Assembly: GCA_000196815.1 (NCBI GenBank)
Contig: FP929003.1
Location: 1,759,501-1,823,500, forward strand
Direction: 5' to 3'
Length of the DNA: 64,000 nucleotides
Source: Nitrospira defluvii
Lineage (GTDB): Bacteria; Nitrospirota; Nitrospiria; Nitrospirales; Nitrospiraceae
Below the pieces are notes generated by a model. The model saw nothing but the letters and a program-made list of their open reading frames with translations, made no database searches and was not told where the DNA came from. Both the position numbers and the translations under genes were made by a program. Shown here piece after piece: positions 34,826 through 45,200 of this stretch. Numbering within the stretch: position 1 is the first letter of the stretch; each line of letters opens with the position of its first letter.

Positions 34826-37800
34826 GTGAAGACCGATACCAGCGAGAAGGGCCTGGAGAGTCTTATTGTCGAGGCCATGGTGGGTCGTGCCTCGGGCGAA
34901 GCGCCGCCGACAGGCGAGGGCATTAGCCTCATTCGGGAGCGATACGGCGGCACCGGATGGATTCTCGGCCGAGCTGAAGATTACGACCGTGAGTTCTGTG
35001 TCGACCTTCCCCAGCTCCGTATCTTTCTTCAGGCTACCCAGCCGAAAATAGCCGAGGCGCTGGATCTCGACAACGACAGCCCGACTCGACGCAGGTTCCT
35101 GGCCCGGCTCCAAGGAGAGATCTCGAAGCGCGGCGTGGTCGATGTGCTCCGGCATGGGCTCAAGGATGGGCAGCACCATGTCGAGGTGTTCTATGAGACA
35201 CCTTCGCCCGGCAATGAGAAAGCCGCTGAGCTTCATGCCGAGAACCGCTTCACGGTCACGCGTCAGCTTCGCTACAGCCGCGACGAGACCCAACGAGCCC
35301 TCGATCTCGCCCTCTTCATCAACGGCCTTCCGATCTCGACGTTCGAGCTGAAGAACAGTCTGACCAAGCAGACGGTCGAGGATGCGGTCGAGCAGTATAA
35401 GCGCGACCGCGATCCGCGCGAAAAGCTCTTTGAGTTCGGCCGATGCATGGTGCATTTCGCCTTAGACGACCACGAAGTACGGTTCTGCACGCATCTGAAG
35501 GGGAAAGGGTCGTGGTTTCTTCCGTTCAATCAGGGATGGAACGATGGGGCGGGGAATCCCCCGAACCCGCACGGCCTCAAGACGGATTATCTGTGGCGGC
35601 GGATTCTCACCCGCTCGGGACTGACCGACATTCTGGAAAACTACGCGCAAATCGTCGAAGAGAAGCATGAGAAAACGGGCCGAAAGAAATCGGTGCAGAT
35701 TTGGCCGCGCTTTCATCAGCTTGACGTGGTTCGCAAGCTCCTTGCTGATGCCCGAGAACATGGGGTGGGGCGACGCTATTTGATCCAGCACTCGGCCGGC
35801 AGCGGCAAGTCCAATTCGATCGCCTGGCTGGGGCATCAACTCATCGGATTACGTCAGCAGGACGCATCCCTGTTCGATTCCATCATCGTGGTCACCGACC
35901 GGCGTATCCTCGACAAGCAAATCCGGGACACGATCAAACAGTTTGCCCAGGTAGGGGCGACGGTCGGCCATGCGGAGCACTCCGGGGATTTGCGCAAGTT
36001 CATCTCCGAGGGAAAGAAGATCATCATCTCTACGGTCCAGAAGTTCCCGTTCATTCTGGAGGAAATCGGCAGCGAGCAGCGCGGTAGAGCGTTCGCCATC
36101 ATCATCGACGAAGCCCATTCGAGCCAGGGCGGCAAGACCTCGGCGGCGCTCAGTATGGCCCTTTCCACGGCCGGCGCCGAAGAGGAGGAGGAAACCCTCG
36201 AAGATACGATCAACCGGATCATGGAGGCCAAGAAGCTGCTGCCCAACGCGAGCTACTTCGCCTTCACTGCCACGCCCAAAAACAAGACGTTGGAGATCTT
36301 CGGCGAGCCACTGTCTCCTGATGCCGAAGGGAAGGTCCGCCATCGCCCCTTCCACAGCTACACAATGAAGCAGGCCATTCAGGAGGGCTTCATCCTGGAC
36401 GTGCTGAAGCACTATACACCGGTCGAGAGCTATTACAAGCTCGTCAAAACGGTGGAGGGCGATCCGGAGTTCGATACGAAGCGGGCCAAGAAGAAACTCC
36501 GTCGGTATGTAGAAAGTCACGACCATGCGATCCGGTTGAAAGCCGAAATCATGGTGGATCACTTCCACGAGCAGGTTCTTGCACTGAACAAGATCGGTGG
36601 ACAGGCACGCGCCATGGTGGTCACTAATGGAATCGATCGTGCCGTCCAGTACCTCCATTCCTTCCGCGATTATCTGACGGAGCGGAAGAGCCCCCATAAG
36701 CCCATTGTGGCCTTCTCGGGCGAACATGAGTACAGCGGGGCAAAAGTCACCGAGGCTTCGCTCAACGGTTTTCCTTCGAGCCAGATTGCCGACAAGATTC
36801 AGGAGGACCCCTACCGCTTTCTGATCTGTGCCGACAAGTTTCAGACGGGCTATGACGAGCCGCTCCTGCACACGATGTACGTGGACAAGATCCTCTCCGG
36901 GATCAAGGCGGTGCAGGCGCTCTCGCGCCTCAACCGCGCCCATCCGCAAAAGCATGATGTCTTTGTCCTCGATTTCATGAATGACAGTGGCACTATTCAA
37001 GAGGCATTCGCCGATTACTACCGGACCACCATTCTCTCGGAGGAAACCGACCCCAACAAGCTTCATGACCTCAAGGCCGCACTCGACGGGTACCAGCTGT
37101 ATGCTCAGACCCAGATCGATCAGCTTGTGGCCCTGTATCTTGGTGGCGCCGATCGGGACAAGCTCGATCCGATTTTGGACGCATGTGTTGCTGTGTACAA
37201 AGACCAGCTCAACGAGGACGGACAGGTGGACTTCAAAGGAAAGGCCAAGGCGTTTCTCCGGGCCTATGGATTTCTGTCAGCGATCCTGCCCTATACGAAC
37301 AAAGATTGGGAAACGCTCTCGATCTTTCTCAACTTCCTTGTGCCCAAGCTGCCGGCACCCAAGGAAGAAGATTTGTCTAAGGGCATTCTGGACGCGATCG
37401 ACATGGACAGTTATCGCGTTGAGAAGAAGGCGGCGATGAAGATTCAGTTGCCCGACGAGAATGCGGCGATCGAGCCGGTTCCCATGACCGGCGGAGGGAG
37501 CAAGGCTGAACCGGAGTTGGATCGGCTTTCCAACATCCTGAGGACGTTTAACGACCTGTTCGGCAACATTCCCTGGACCGATGCCGACCGCGTGCACAAG
37601 CTGATCACGGAAGACATTCCCAGCCGTGTGGCGGCTGACACGGCGTACCAAAATGCGAAGCAGAACTCGGACAAGCAAAATGCCCGTATCGAGCATGACA
37701 AGGCGCTTGCACGTGTGATGGCGGCTGTTTTGAAAGACGACACGGAGCTGTTTAAGCAGTTCATGGACAATGACTCGTTCAAACGTTGGCTGACCGACAC

Positions 37801-37849
37801 GGTATTTCGGATCACGTATACAGATGTCCCCCGCGTGCCGCCGCTATAG
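34826..37849 (+). CDS. hsdR: Type I restriction endonuclease subunit HsdR
   Basis: A 1007-residue motor-nuclease. The N-terminal nuclease has the (D)-ExK-type motif FELKN (173-177) in INGLPISTFELKNSLTKQ; the SF2 translocase has Walker A HSAGSGKSNS (~322-331), the DEAH-like IIIDEAHSSQGGK, FTATPKNKT, and the later helicase motifs DKFQTGYDEP and ALSRLNR. AGAGG six bases upstream supports GTG at 34826. It is the last gene of the hsd operon but is separated from hsdS by ~306 bases that hold the gene scar. All key motifs are intact. Confidence 0.95.
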   Translation: MKTDTSEKGLESLIVEAMVGRASGEAPPTGEGISLIRERYGGTGWILGRAEDYDREFCVDLPQLRIFLQATQPKIAEALDLDNDSPTRRRFLARLQGEISKRGVVDVLRHGLKDGQHHVEVFYETPSPGNEKAAELHAENRFTVTRQLRYSRDETQRALDLALFINGLPISTFELKNSLTKQTVEDAVEQYKRDRDPREKLFEFGRCMVHFALDDHEVRFCTHLKGKGSWFLPFNQGWNDGAGNPPNPHGLKTDYLWRRILTRSGLTDILENYAQIVEEKHEKTGRKKSVQIWPRFHQLDVVRKLLADAREHGVGRRYLIQHSAGSGKSNSIAWLGHQLIGLRQQDASLFDSIIVVTDRRILDKQIRDTIKQFAQVGATVGHAEHSGDLRKFISEGKKIIISTVQKFPFILEEIGSEQRGRAFAIIIDEAHSSQGGKTSAALSMALSTAGAEEEEETLEDTINRIMEAKKLLPNASYFAFTATPKNKTLEIFGEPLSPDAEGKVRHRPFHSYTMKQAIQEGFILDVLKHYTPVESYYKLVKTVEGDPEFDTKRAKKKLRRYVESHDHAIRLKAEIMVDHFHEQVLALNKIGGQARAMVVTNGIDRAVQYLHSFRDYLTERKSPHKPIVAFSGEHEYSGAKVTEASLNGFPSSQIADKIQEDPYRFLICADKFQTGYDEPLLHTMYVDKILSGIKAVQALSRLNRAHPQKHDVFVLDFMNDSGTIQEAFADYYRTTILSEETDPNKLHDLKAALDGYQLYAQTQIDQLVALYLGGADRDKLDPILDACVAVYKDQLNEDGQVDFKGKAKAFLRAYGFLSAILPYTNKDWETLSIFLNFLVPKLPAPKEEDLSKGILDAIDMDSYRVEKKAAMKIQLPDENAAIEPVPMTGGGSKAEPELDRLSNILRTFNDLFGNIPWTDADRVHKLITEDIPSRVAADTAYQNAKQNSDKQNARIEHDKALARVMAAVLKDDTELFKQFMDNDSFKRWLTDTVFRITYTDVPRVPPL

Positions 37850-38020
37850 AGGCTGGGATGTCAGGAAATGCTTGGGAGGTCTTGACGATATGACGGAAAC
37901 GCAAGGAGCCAGGATCGAGGACTGGTTGGTCTGGCAACGGAGCAAGGCGGGTCATTGGGGCCCGGCTCGTCATGATAGCAGTCGCTAGCACACCGCAATG
38001 CTAGGTGGAGGTTCTCTCCC

Positions 38021-38608
38021 TCACGTCCCGCACTTCTCCCCGCTAGAAGCCTCGCACGAACAATCCAGACAACCATGGACGGAGCAGGTGCCGCAGGCCT
38101 GTTCGATCCGGCGACGAAGCGCGGCCCTGGCTCGATGCACGCGGACGGCCGCATTCTCGGCGGTGATGCCTGACTGTTGCGCCAGGTCTTTCAGTTTGCC
38201 TTCTTCCAGATCCACGATCTGCAGGGCTTCGCGATATTCGGGCTTGAGCGTCTCCAGCAGGCCCGATACACATTGGCAGATCTCCTGCCGTAGTTCCGCG
38301 TCTGGCTCCTGAACATCCGGAAATTCTCGTCCCCAGGCTTCCATCGCTCGCGCGGCGGTGGAACGTTGCCGGTAATGATCGATCACGGCATTGCGGAGCA
38401 CTCGATAGAACCAGGCGACGACCTTTTCGTCCTGCACGTCGCCCCCGCGCTCCAGTCCACGGGTAAAGGCCGCTTGCAGAATGTCTTCCGCCACGGCTCT
38501 CGATTCCACTCGCCGTTCAAGGAATGCCAGGAACTCCCGGTGTCCGTTCACCAGCTGCGCAATGGCCTCCGGCGAGAGAGCTGTCGAGGGCTTCGATTCG
38601 AGGTTCAT
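38021..38608 (-). CDS. CorE-like ECF sigma factor with C-terminal Cys-rich domain
   Basis: A 195-residue ECF sigma factor. Region 2 (VAEDILQAAFTRGLERG, VVAWFYRVLRNAVIDHYRQR) and region 4 (LKPEYREALQIVDLEEGKLK and the HTH IT-AENAAVRVHRARAALRRRI) are clear. Two features match CorE-type metal-sensing sigmas: a CxC motif in the inter-region linker (EICQCV, Cys111 and Cys113) and a C-terminal Cys cluster (ACGTCSVHGCLDCSCEA, then EKC) with six cysteines. CorE proteins sense copper directly, without an anti-sigma factor, and none is encoded next to this gene. It is divergent from the metallothionein-like gene. Confidence 0.88.
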   Translation of the reverse strand: MNLESKPSTALSPEAIAQLVNGHREFLAFLERRVESRAVAEDILQAAFTRGLERGGDVQDEKVVAWFYRVLRNAVIDHYRQRSTAARAMEAWGREFPDVQEPDAELRQEICQCVSGLLETLKPEYREALQIVDLEEGKLKDLAQQSGITAENAAVRVHRARAALRRRIEQACGTCSVHGCLDCSCEASSGEKCGT

Positions 38609-38714
38609 GGAAGCAGCTTACCAAACTGTGTGCAGAACTGTAAGGTTTCCGGTGCCCCTCCGTCAGCCTCTGTGACGACGCAATGACGCGCCGGCATGAC
38701 AAAGGAGACCGACC

Positions 38715-38876
38715 ATGGCTGACATCAAAAAAAACACCGCGCAGAAGATTGTCAAGACAGGCTGTTGCGGAACCTGCGATTGCGCTTCCTGCTCCTGCGG
38801 GTGCCAGGCAAACGCCTGTCGCTGCGCGCCTATCAATTGCCAATGTGGTTGTCGCAAGCGAACCGCCGGTCGATAG
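38715..38876 (+). CDS. Metallothionein-like small Cys-rich protein (53 residues)
   Basis: This short gene was found by reading the sequence. The ATG at 38715 is preceded by AAAGGAG at seven bases, and the product has 12 cysteines in 53 residues: basic N-terminus MADIKKNTAQKIVK, then TGCCGTCDCASCSCGC, and CRC and NCQCGC, ending in a basic tail. The clustered CxC pattern is that of metal-thiolate proteins. The motif CGTC-DC-SC also appears in the divergent sigma factor's C-terminus, so both may bind the same metal. A hairpin follows the stop. Confidence 0.8.
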   Translation: MADIKKNTAQKIVKTGCCGTCDCASCSCGCQANACRCAPINCQCGCRKRTAGR

Positions 38877-38885
38877 GTCGGTGTG

Positions 38886-38914
38886 CCCCGCCCGCTGGAG
38901 TGTGGCGGGCGGGG
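38886..38914 (+). terminator. GC-rich hairpin after the Cys-rich gene
   Basis: CCCCGCCCGC (38886-38895) pairs perfectly with GCGGGCGGGG (38905-38914), loop nine bases. It is nine bases past the stop codon. No T-tract, so termination is likely but not certain. Confidence 0.5.
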
Positions 38915-39211
38915 TCACGGATTTCAAGATTCGAGTATGTGCGCGGCATTGTGAGGACCTCGCCGCTTGCGTATCATGCGTCTCACGCTACTCTCGTTCC
39001 GCCTGCCGGGGAGTCATGTAGTGCATGGCGCGGGCAGTGATCATGAACCATCGGAAACTGTTTCTTCATGTGCTTCATCCACGTCGCAGATCTGCATGGC
39101 GAGAGTCGTTCATGCAGGCTAGATCGTTTCGTGGTGCGCCTGAGAGAGTTTTCCCTCCGTCTTGTCTTGGATTCTCATTGACCATGCGATGAAACTGTTG
39201 CACCGATTAGC

Positions 39212-39248
39212 TATGCACTCTATTATGCATAACTTCCATAGTATGGAA
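39212..39248. promoter_or_regulatory. Palindromic operator candidates upstream of abiE
   Basis: Three inverted elements lie 24-60 bases before the AbiEi start: TATGCA-N8-TGCATA (39212-39231), the nested palindrome TTATGCATAA (39223-39232), and TTCCATA-G-TATGGAA (39234-39248, perfect 15-mer). AbiEi antitoxins repress their own operon by binding inverted repeats, so these are plausible sites. No Shine-Dalgarno sequence was seen before the ATG at 39272. The rest of 38877-39271 shows nothing but the hairpin. Confidence 0.6.
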
Positions 39249-39271
39249 TTTGGCATGAATAGCGTACCATC

Positions 39272-40072
39272 ATGAAGCGGACGCTGGGCAATCTTGAACG
39301 TGCCTTGTTTGCCTATGCGCAGATGCGCGGCCTGAGGACTCTGAGAACCGGGGACCTCACGGTGGCGCTTGGCATTTCGTGTACACAGGAAAGCAAGTTA
39401 TTCACTCGCCTCTCGAAGGGCCGCATGATCGCGCAGGTTCGGAGAGGCCTCTACCTCATTCCACAGCGTCTGCCCTTGGGTGGCACCTGGTCGCCGAGTG
39501 AAATCCTCGCACTGAATACGCTCATCGGTGAGCAGAAGGGGCGTTATCAAATCTGCGGACCGAATGCCTTCAATCGTTATGGGTATGACGAACAGGTTCC
39601 CAACCGCGTCTATGCCTATAACAATCGAATGTTTGGGGAGCGAATGGTCGGACCCATTCAACTCACGCTTATTAAAGTTGCCGACAAACGGCTGGGCGCG
39701 ACGGAAGAGAGCGTGACGCCGGACGGCGAACAGGGAGTATATTCCTCCAGAGCGCGCACCTTGCTCGATGGTGTCTATGATTGGTCTCGCTTCGGCTCAC
39801 TGCCGCGGGCCTATGAATGGATTCGAACCGATCTGAAGAAGAACCGGGTGTCTGAGCGAGAGCTTGTGCGGGTGACCCTGAGGTACGGAGATGTCGGCAC
39901 GATCAGACGCATGGGGTATTTGCTTGAACGAGAATCCGCCGATGCGATGTTGTTAAGAAAGCTTGAACGAACGTTGAAGCCGACGCGCAGCCTCATTCCG
40001 TGGATCCCGTCGAAACCCAAGCGGGGCGTCATCAACCGGCGCTGGGGGGTTGTAGACAATGAATGTCCCTGA
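39272..40072 (+). CDS. AbiEi-type antitoxin / transcriptional regulator
   Basis: A 266-residue protein with an N-terminal winged-helix region (MRGLRTLRTGDLTVALGI, VRRGLYLIPQRLP) and the AbiEi C-terminal domain (YQICGPNAFNRYGYDEQVPN, then SRARTLLDGVYDWSRFGSLP). In type IV AbiE systems this protein neutralises the toxin and represses the promoter. The start ATG at 39272 follows the palindromic region. It overlaps the toxin gene by 14 bases, implying coupled translation. Confidence 0.88.
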   Translation: MKRTLGNLERALFAYAQMRGLRTLRTGDLTVALGISCTQESKLFTRLSKGRMIAQVRRGLYLIPQRLPLGGTWSPSEILALNTLIGEQKGRYQICGPNAFNRYGYDEQVPNRVYAYNNRMFGERMVGPIQLTLIKVADKRLGATEESVTPDGEQGVYSSRARTLLDGVYDWSRFGSLPRAYEWIRTDLKKNRVSERELVRVTLRYGDVGTIRRMGYLLERESADAMLLRKLERTLKPTRSLIPWIPSKPKRGVINRRWGVVDNECP

Positions 40073-40958
40073 CGGGCGGCCCCTCCAGCATCATCGAGAT
40101 GCTGCGTTCTTTACCGAAGCAATTGCGTATACGGCCGCACGGTTCGGATTCGTTCCGGCTCTGGTCGAGAAGGACTATTTTTGTAGCGTCGTCCTGGCTC
40201 ATCTTTCCAAGGTCTCACAGCAGAGCCTCGTGTTCAAAGGAGGCACGTGTCTCACGAAAGTGCATGCGGGGTTCTACCGGCTCAGCGAAGATCTCGACTT
40301 CGTCATCCCAATCGCCAGGGATGCACGACGGGTCGAACGAAGCCGTGAGATCGTTCCGGTGAGACAGGCCCTGAATAACCTGTTCCAGACCATACCAGAA
40401 ATTCAACAACAAGATGCGCTCACCGGGGCGAACAGTTCGATGCAATATATCGGCACGCTGAGCTATGAGTCTCTGGTTTTGAAGCGACGAGAAACAATCA
40501 AGATTGAAATCAGTCTGCGCGAACCACTTTTGGAACCAGCCGTCATCCATGAGGCCGCGACTATGGTGGTGAATCCACTGTCCCAGCAGCCATTGGTGCC
40601 CTTTGTCCGGTTCCCATGCCTCTCCAGGCAAGAAGCGTTTGCTGAAAAATTTCGAGCTGCTATGACCCGCCGTGAGCCGGCCATCCGAGATTATTTCGAT
40701 ATCGACTATGCGGTGAAGAATGGGGTGATTGATCCGTATGACGCATCCTGGGTTCAGATGGTGCGGGAGAAAATTCAGGTGCAGGGTCATAATGCGATCG
40801 ATCTTTCTTTCCAACGGCTGAGCGTTTTACGGAATCAAGTGGAGCCGCTTTTGAAACCAGTTCTTCGGATCAAGGAGTTTCAAGCATTCGATCTCGATCG
40901 CGCCTTCACAGTTGTCGCCGATGTTGCAGCGAAGGTGGCGTGTCCACAATTAGGATAA
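40059..40958 (+). CDS. AbiEii nucleotidyltransferase toxin
   Basis: A 299-residue nucleotidyltransferase of the AbiEii/AbiGii family. The catalytic region reads LVFKGGTCLTKVHAGFYRLSEDLDFVIP, matching the KGG...SxDxD signature of the polymerase-beta-like fold. Downstream motifs are YESLVLKRRETIKIEISLREP and REPAIRDYFDIDYAVKNG. Family toxins transfer nucleotides to RNA and inhibit translation or growth, giving abortive infection. It is encoded directly after and overlapping the antitoxin. Confidence 0.9.
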   Translation: MNVPDGRPLQHHRDAAFFTEAIAYTAARFGFVPALVEKDYFCSVVLAHLSKVSQQSLVFKGGTCLTKVHAGFYRLSEDLDFVIPIARDARRVERSREIVPVRQALNNLFQTIPEIQQQDALTGANSSMQYIGTLSYESLVLKRRETIKIEISLREPLLEPAVIHEAATMVVNPLSQQPLVPFVRFPCLSRQEAFAEKFRAAMTRREPAIRDYFDIDYAVKNGVIDPYDASWVQMVREKIQVQGHNAIDLSFQRLSVLRNQVEPLLKPVLRIKEFQAFDLDRAFTVVADVAAKVACPQLG

Positions 40959-41025
40959 TCGACCCAATCGCGGATCCTCACTGTGCGCTGGGCGTCGGTA
41001 CATAAGAATCGAAAGCGAATTAGCC

Positions 41026-42285
41026 ATGCGCTTCATCCACGCTTCAGACCTTCACATCGATAGTCCCTTGCGCGGCCTGGACCGGTACGACGGTGCGCCG
41101 GTTGAGCGGTTGCGTACCGCCACCCGCAGTGCATGCGAGCGTTTGGTAGACCGGGCGCTGGCCGAGCGAGTGGATTTCCTCCTGCTCGCAGGCGACATCT
41201 ACGACCGGGACTGGCAGGATTTTCACACCGGCCTCTTCTTTCGCGGGCAGCTGGTGCGATTGGAGCGCGCGGGCATCCGCTGCTTTATCGTGCAGGGAAA
41301 CCACGACGCGCAGGGGGTGATCTCGCGTCAGTTGACCCTGCCGTCGAACGTGACGGTCTTTTCGAGCCGCGCAGCCCAGACGATCCGGCTGGAGGATCTC
41401 TCCGTGGCGATCCATGGCCGCAGCTTTCCTGAGCGCGAGGTGAATGAAGACCTGGTTCCGTCTTACCCTCCGCCGGTGCCCGGGTTTTTTAATATCGGTC
41501 TGTTGCACACGAGTCTGACGGGGCGCGCCGGCCACGATACCTATGCGCCCACCGATCTGCCGACGCTGGTTGCCAAGGGATACGACTACTGGGCGCTCGG
41601 CCATGTCCATGCGCGTGAGGTGCTGAACGAGCGGCCGCGCATCGTCTTTTGCGGTAACCTGCAGGGCCGCCATGCGAAGGAAACGGGTGCGAAGGGTTGC
41701 GAATTGGTCACGGTGGATGCGGGACGGATCGAGGCCGAGTGTATCGCGCTTGATGTGGTGCGTTGGAGTCAGCTCTCCGTGCCGCTCGACGGCGTGGACC
41801 GGTTGGAATCGCTCAACGAGGCCTTCGCCCGCGCATTGGAGCCGGTGCTAACCGGGACTATGGATCGGCTTCATGCGGTGCGCGTGACGCTGACGGGATC
41901 GACTGAGTTGCACCGGCTGGAGGCAGCGCAGCCGGGCACCCTTGCGGCGGCGATGCACGCGGCGGCGCAGGACATCGGCGCGGCCGAGATCTGGATCGAG
42001 CAGGTGCGGCTGGATCTTTCCACCCCGCTGGATCGTACTCAGGCTGCGCAGCGCCAGGATGCGGTGGGAGAGTTGGTCCGTCTGGTCGATACGATTGCGG
42101 GCGACGACACGGAACTGCTGCGCCGGGCGCAGGCCGAACTGGGAGATCTGCTTGGCGCCATGCCCGCAGAAGTGACCGCCGGTGATGTGCCGCGCCTCGA
42201 CGATCCTGCCGAACTGCGCAGTTTGCTGATGGATGCGGAAGGTACAGTTCTGGCGCGCCTGTCCGCTTCCGGAGAAGACGCATGA
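41026..42285 (+). CDS. SbcD-like DNA exonuclease (YhaO family)
   Basis: A 419-residue calcineurin-type metallophosphatase. Motifs are FIHASDLHIDSPLRGLDRYD (9-11), GDIYDRDWQ (~56) and GNHD (91-94), with YWALGHVHARE later (~186). The N-terminal catalytic domain is followed by helical C-terminal segments. It belongs to the YhaO/SbcD group; these act with a partner ATPase to open DNA ends. It overlaps the next gene by four bases, making a two-gene unit. Confidence 0.93.
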   Translation: MRFIHASDLHIDSPLRGLDRYDGAPVERLRTATRSACERLVDRALAERVDFLLLAGDIYDRDWQDFHTGLFFRGQLVRLERAGIRCFIVQGNHDAQGVISRQLTLPSNVTVFSSRAAQTIRLEDLSVAIHGRSFPEREVNEDLVPSYPPPVPGFFNIGLLHTSLTGRAGHDTYAPTDLPTLVAKGYDYWALGHVHAREVLNERPRIVFCGNLQGRHAKETGAKGCELVTVDAGRIEAECIALDVVRWSQLSVPLDGVDRLESLNEAFARALEPVLTGTMDRLHAVRVTLTGSTELHRLEAAQPGTLAAAMHAAAQDIGAAEIWIEQVRLDLSTPLDRTQAAQRQDAVGELVRLVDTIAGDDTELLRRAQAELGDLLGAMPAEVTAGDVPRLDDPAELRSLLMDAEGTVLARLSASGEDA

Positions 42286-45200
42286 AACTCGCGCGCCTGT
42301 TGCTGTTCGCCTTCGGTCCCTTTACCAACAAGACGTTGGACTTTTCCGTCGGCTCAAGCAGTTTACATGTGATTTATGGACCCAACGAAGCAGGTAAATC
42401 GTCGGCCTTGCGGGCCATGACGGATTTGCGGTTCGGCATTCCGCTACGCAGCCCGGACGATTTCGTCCACCCGGCCGGCGACTTGCGGATCGGCGGTGTG
42501 TTCATCGACCAGACGGGCCGACCGGTTGGACTTATCAGGCGTAAGGGCAGGGGGACGACGCTTTCAGGCCTCGATGTCCGCACGGAACAGACGGATCCTG
42601 GCTTCACGGTGGACAGCGGGCTGGAACGGGAATTGACCGGTGGATTGGATCGTCAGGAATTCGAAGCCATGTTCGGGTTGAATCATGCCCGGCTTCGCGA
42701 GGGCGGCGCAGTGTTGCTGAACGGCGAAGGCGATCTGGGCTCGGCGCTGTTTGAGGCGAGCGCCGGCACAAGCGGTATTGCAGCGTTGCTGGCGGCTCTG
42801 GATACGGATGCCAAAAAGCTCTATAGCCAGCACGGTCGGGCGCAGAATGCGGTGATCAACGAGGCGCGCCGTCAGCTCGACGAGCAGCGGAAGGCCTGGC
42901 GTGAGGCGCAGACCAAACCGGCTGAGTGGCAGGAGCTAAATCGCGCGCATGACACCGCCAAGACGGCTCTCGACGACCTCACCAAGGCCTTGGAAGCGTT
43001 GCGTCGGCGCGAGAACGAATTGACCGAACTCCGCACGGTCGAACCATTGCTGCGTGAGCATGACCGCCTGGCAAGCGCGCTCCAATCCTATGCAACGGTT
43101 CCCGATCTGTCCGCGCAGCAACGCGAAGAACGGCTGGCCGCAGAGCAGGCGTTGCAGCGCGCGCAGATAGATCTTCGTGAATCTGAAGAGGAACTCGCGC
43201 GTTGTGCCGCCGCGCTGGATGGACTCGTCATCGAACCGTTGCTGCTCGACCATGCCGACGCGATTGAGCGCCTGGTCTCAGGCGTGGAAGCTGCGGCCAG
43301 AAATCGCCATGACGTTCATCAGCAGAATGGCCTCATCGCAAAGATCGAGGGTGAGTTGGATCTGGATGTGGCGAGGCTTGCGCCCGGGGTGAATCGTCGG
43401 ACCATTCTCGAGGCCGTGCCTTCCTCCGCCGACCGGGTGGCGTTGGAGGGGCACCTGGCCGAGGTGAGTCGATTGGGCGAACGGCTTGAAGGCTATCGTG
43501 AGCGCGCCGAAGCGTTGGATGCCGCCTTGCAACCGGCCAGCGTGTTGCCCGATACAGTACCGGATCCACTGCACAGACAGGCGTTCACGGCGGCCATACG
43601 AGCAGGGCAGGCACAGGGTGATGTGGTCAGGCAGAAGAGCGAAGCGGATCGCCGGCTTCGCGAACTGGAGGGCCAGCTTGCCCTGGCGCTCTCCGAGCTC
43701 GGTCTCGAATCGGAGCAGGCGTTGCGTCGCAGCCAACCGGTTTTAGAGGCTCAGATTGCGCAGGCGAAACAGGATCTGACGGAAATCGAGGCGCAGCTTA
43801 CCAAGTGGCGTGACGAATCCGAACGGGTCGGGCGCGACCTCGACGGACAACAGCTGCGGCAACGGCAGCTCGCTGCGGAAGGTGAGGTGGTGACGGCGGA
43901 GACTCTGCGTCAGGCCCGCGCCAAACGTTCCGAGGAGTGGACGGCGATTCGTCGTACCTACATCGATGAGACAAGCGGAACGGATCAACTGGCGCTGGGG
44001 TTCGACGCCGCCAAGGCCTTGCCGGAGACGTTTGAATCGGCAGTGGGCGAAGCCGACCGTCAGGCGGACTTGCTTCGTGCCGACACCAAACGCGCGGCTG
44101 GATTGGAAGAGTGCTCGGCGCGCATCGAGCAGATGGAATTGCGCCGCAAGGAACTGGCGGGCGAGATGGCCGCGCGCCGCGCCGATAGGGACGGCGTGCA
44201 AGCGGCCTGGAGACAGCGCCTTGTCCAAGCCGGGTTGCCTGACTTGGATCCCGAGACGTTGCGTGAATGGCAGGGACGCCGGCATGAGGCGCTGCAGCTG
44301 GTTGAGCGGGTGACGGCCCTGCGTGTCGACCGCGACCGGGTGCTGGCCGATGCGGGCAGAGCGGCAGCCGCCATTGCCGGGGAGTTGCGTGCCGTCGGCC
44401 ATGCTCTCGCCACGACTCCGGCCGAAGAGGCGGAACAACTCTCCGCGCTGATCGACCAAGCCGTGCGTTGGGAACAATCGGCGACCGCAGCGGAGGCTGA
44501 GCAGCAGGCGCGTCTCAAGACGGCTCACAATCAACGGATCGAGCGGGAGAAGGTCGGCCGGCAGGTCAGCGAGACCGAGGCCGAACATCGCCGTCACCTG
44601 GACGCGCTGCAGGCCTGGCACACCAGACTGTTCCTCGCGGGTGACGCGCCGCCGGAAGCCCTCAAGTCGCGTCTCGACGAACTCGACGGATTGGCTCGGC
44701 AGGCGTCGGCCTTAGCGGACGCGCAACAACGAAAGGCGCAATTGCAGGCCGTGGTCGATGACCTCCTGACACAGGCTGCGCAGGTGGCGGAGTTACTCGG
44801 CGAGGCGGTTCCTACGATGTTGGATGATTGTGCGGATCGCCTGCGCAAGCGGTTGGGTGTTTCTAGGCAACATCAGCAGGAAGGGCATGCGCTCATTCGC
44901 GACCGCACGAAGGCCCAAGAGAAGAAGCGACAGGCCGCGGCCGTACAGGTCACGGAGGCCGCCGTGCTGGCAGGCCTCTGCACACGAGCCGGGGGTGCGA
45001 CGATCGAGCAGTTGCCGGAATTGGAAGAACAGGCGGCGAAAAAACGTGAGCTGCGGAAATCACTCGCGCTTCTGCGCCAGCAACTGGCTCATGCTTCGCC
45101 TCAGTCGGAAGCAGAGTTACGGGCGCGCCTCACGGGGCTGGATGTGCCGGCCCTCGAGAGCGAGCGTGAACGTTGCCGTACGGAGAGGGTGCGGCTAGAG

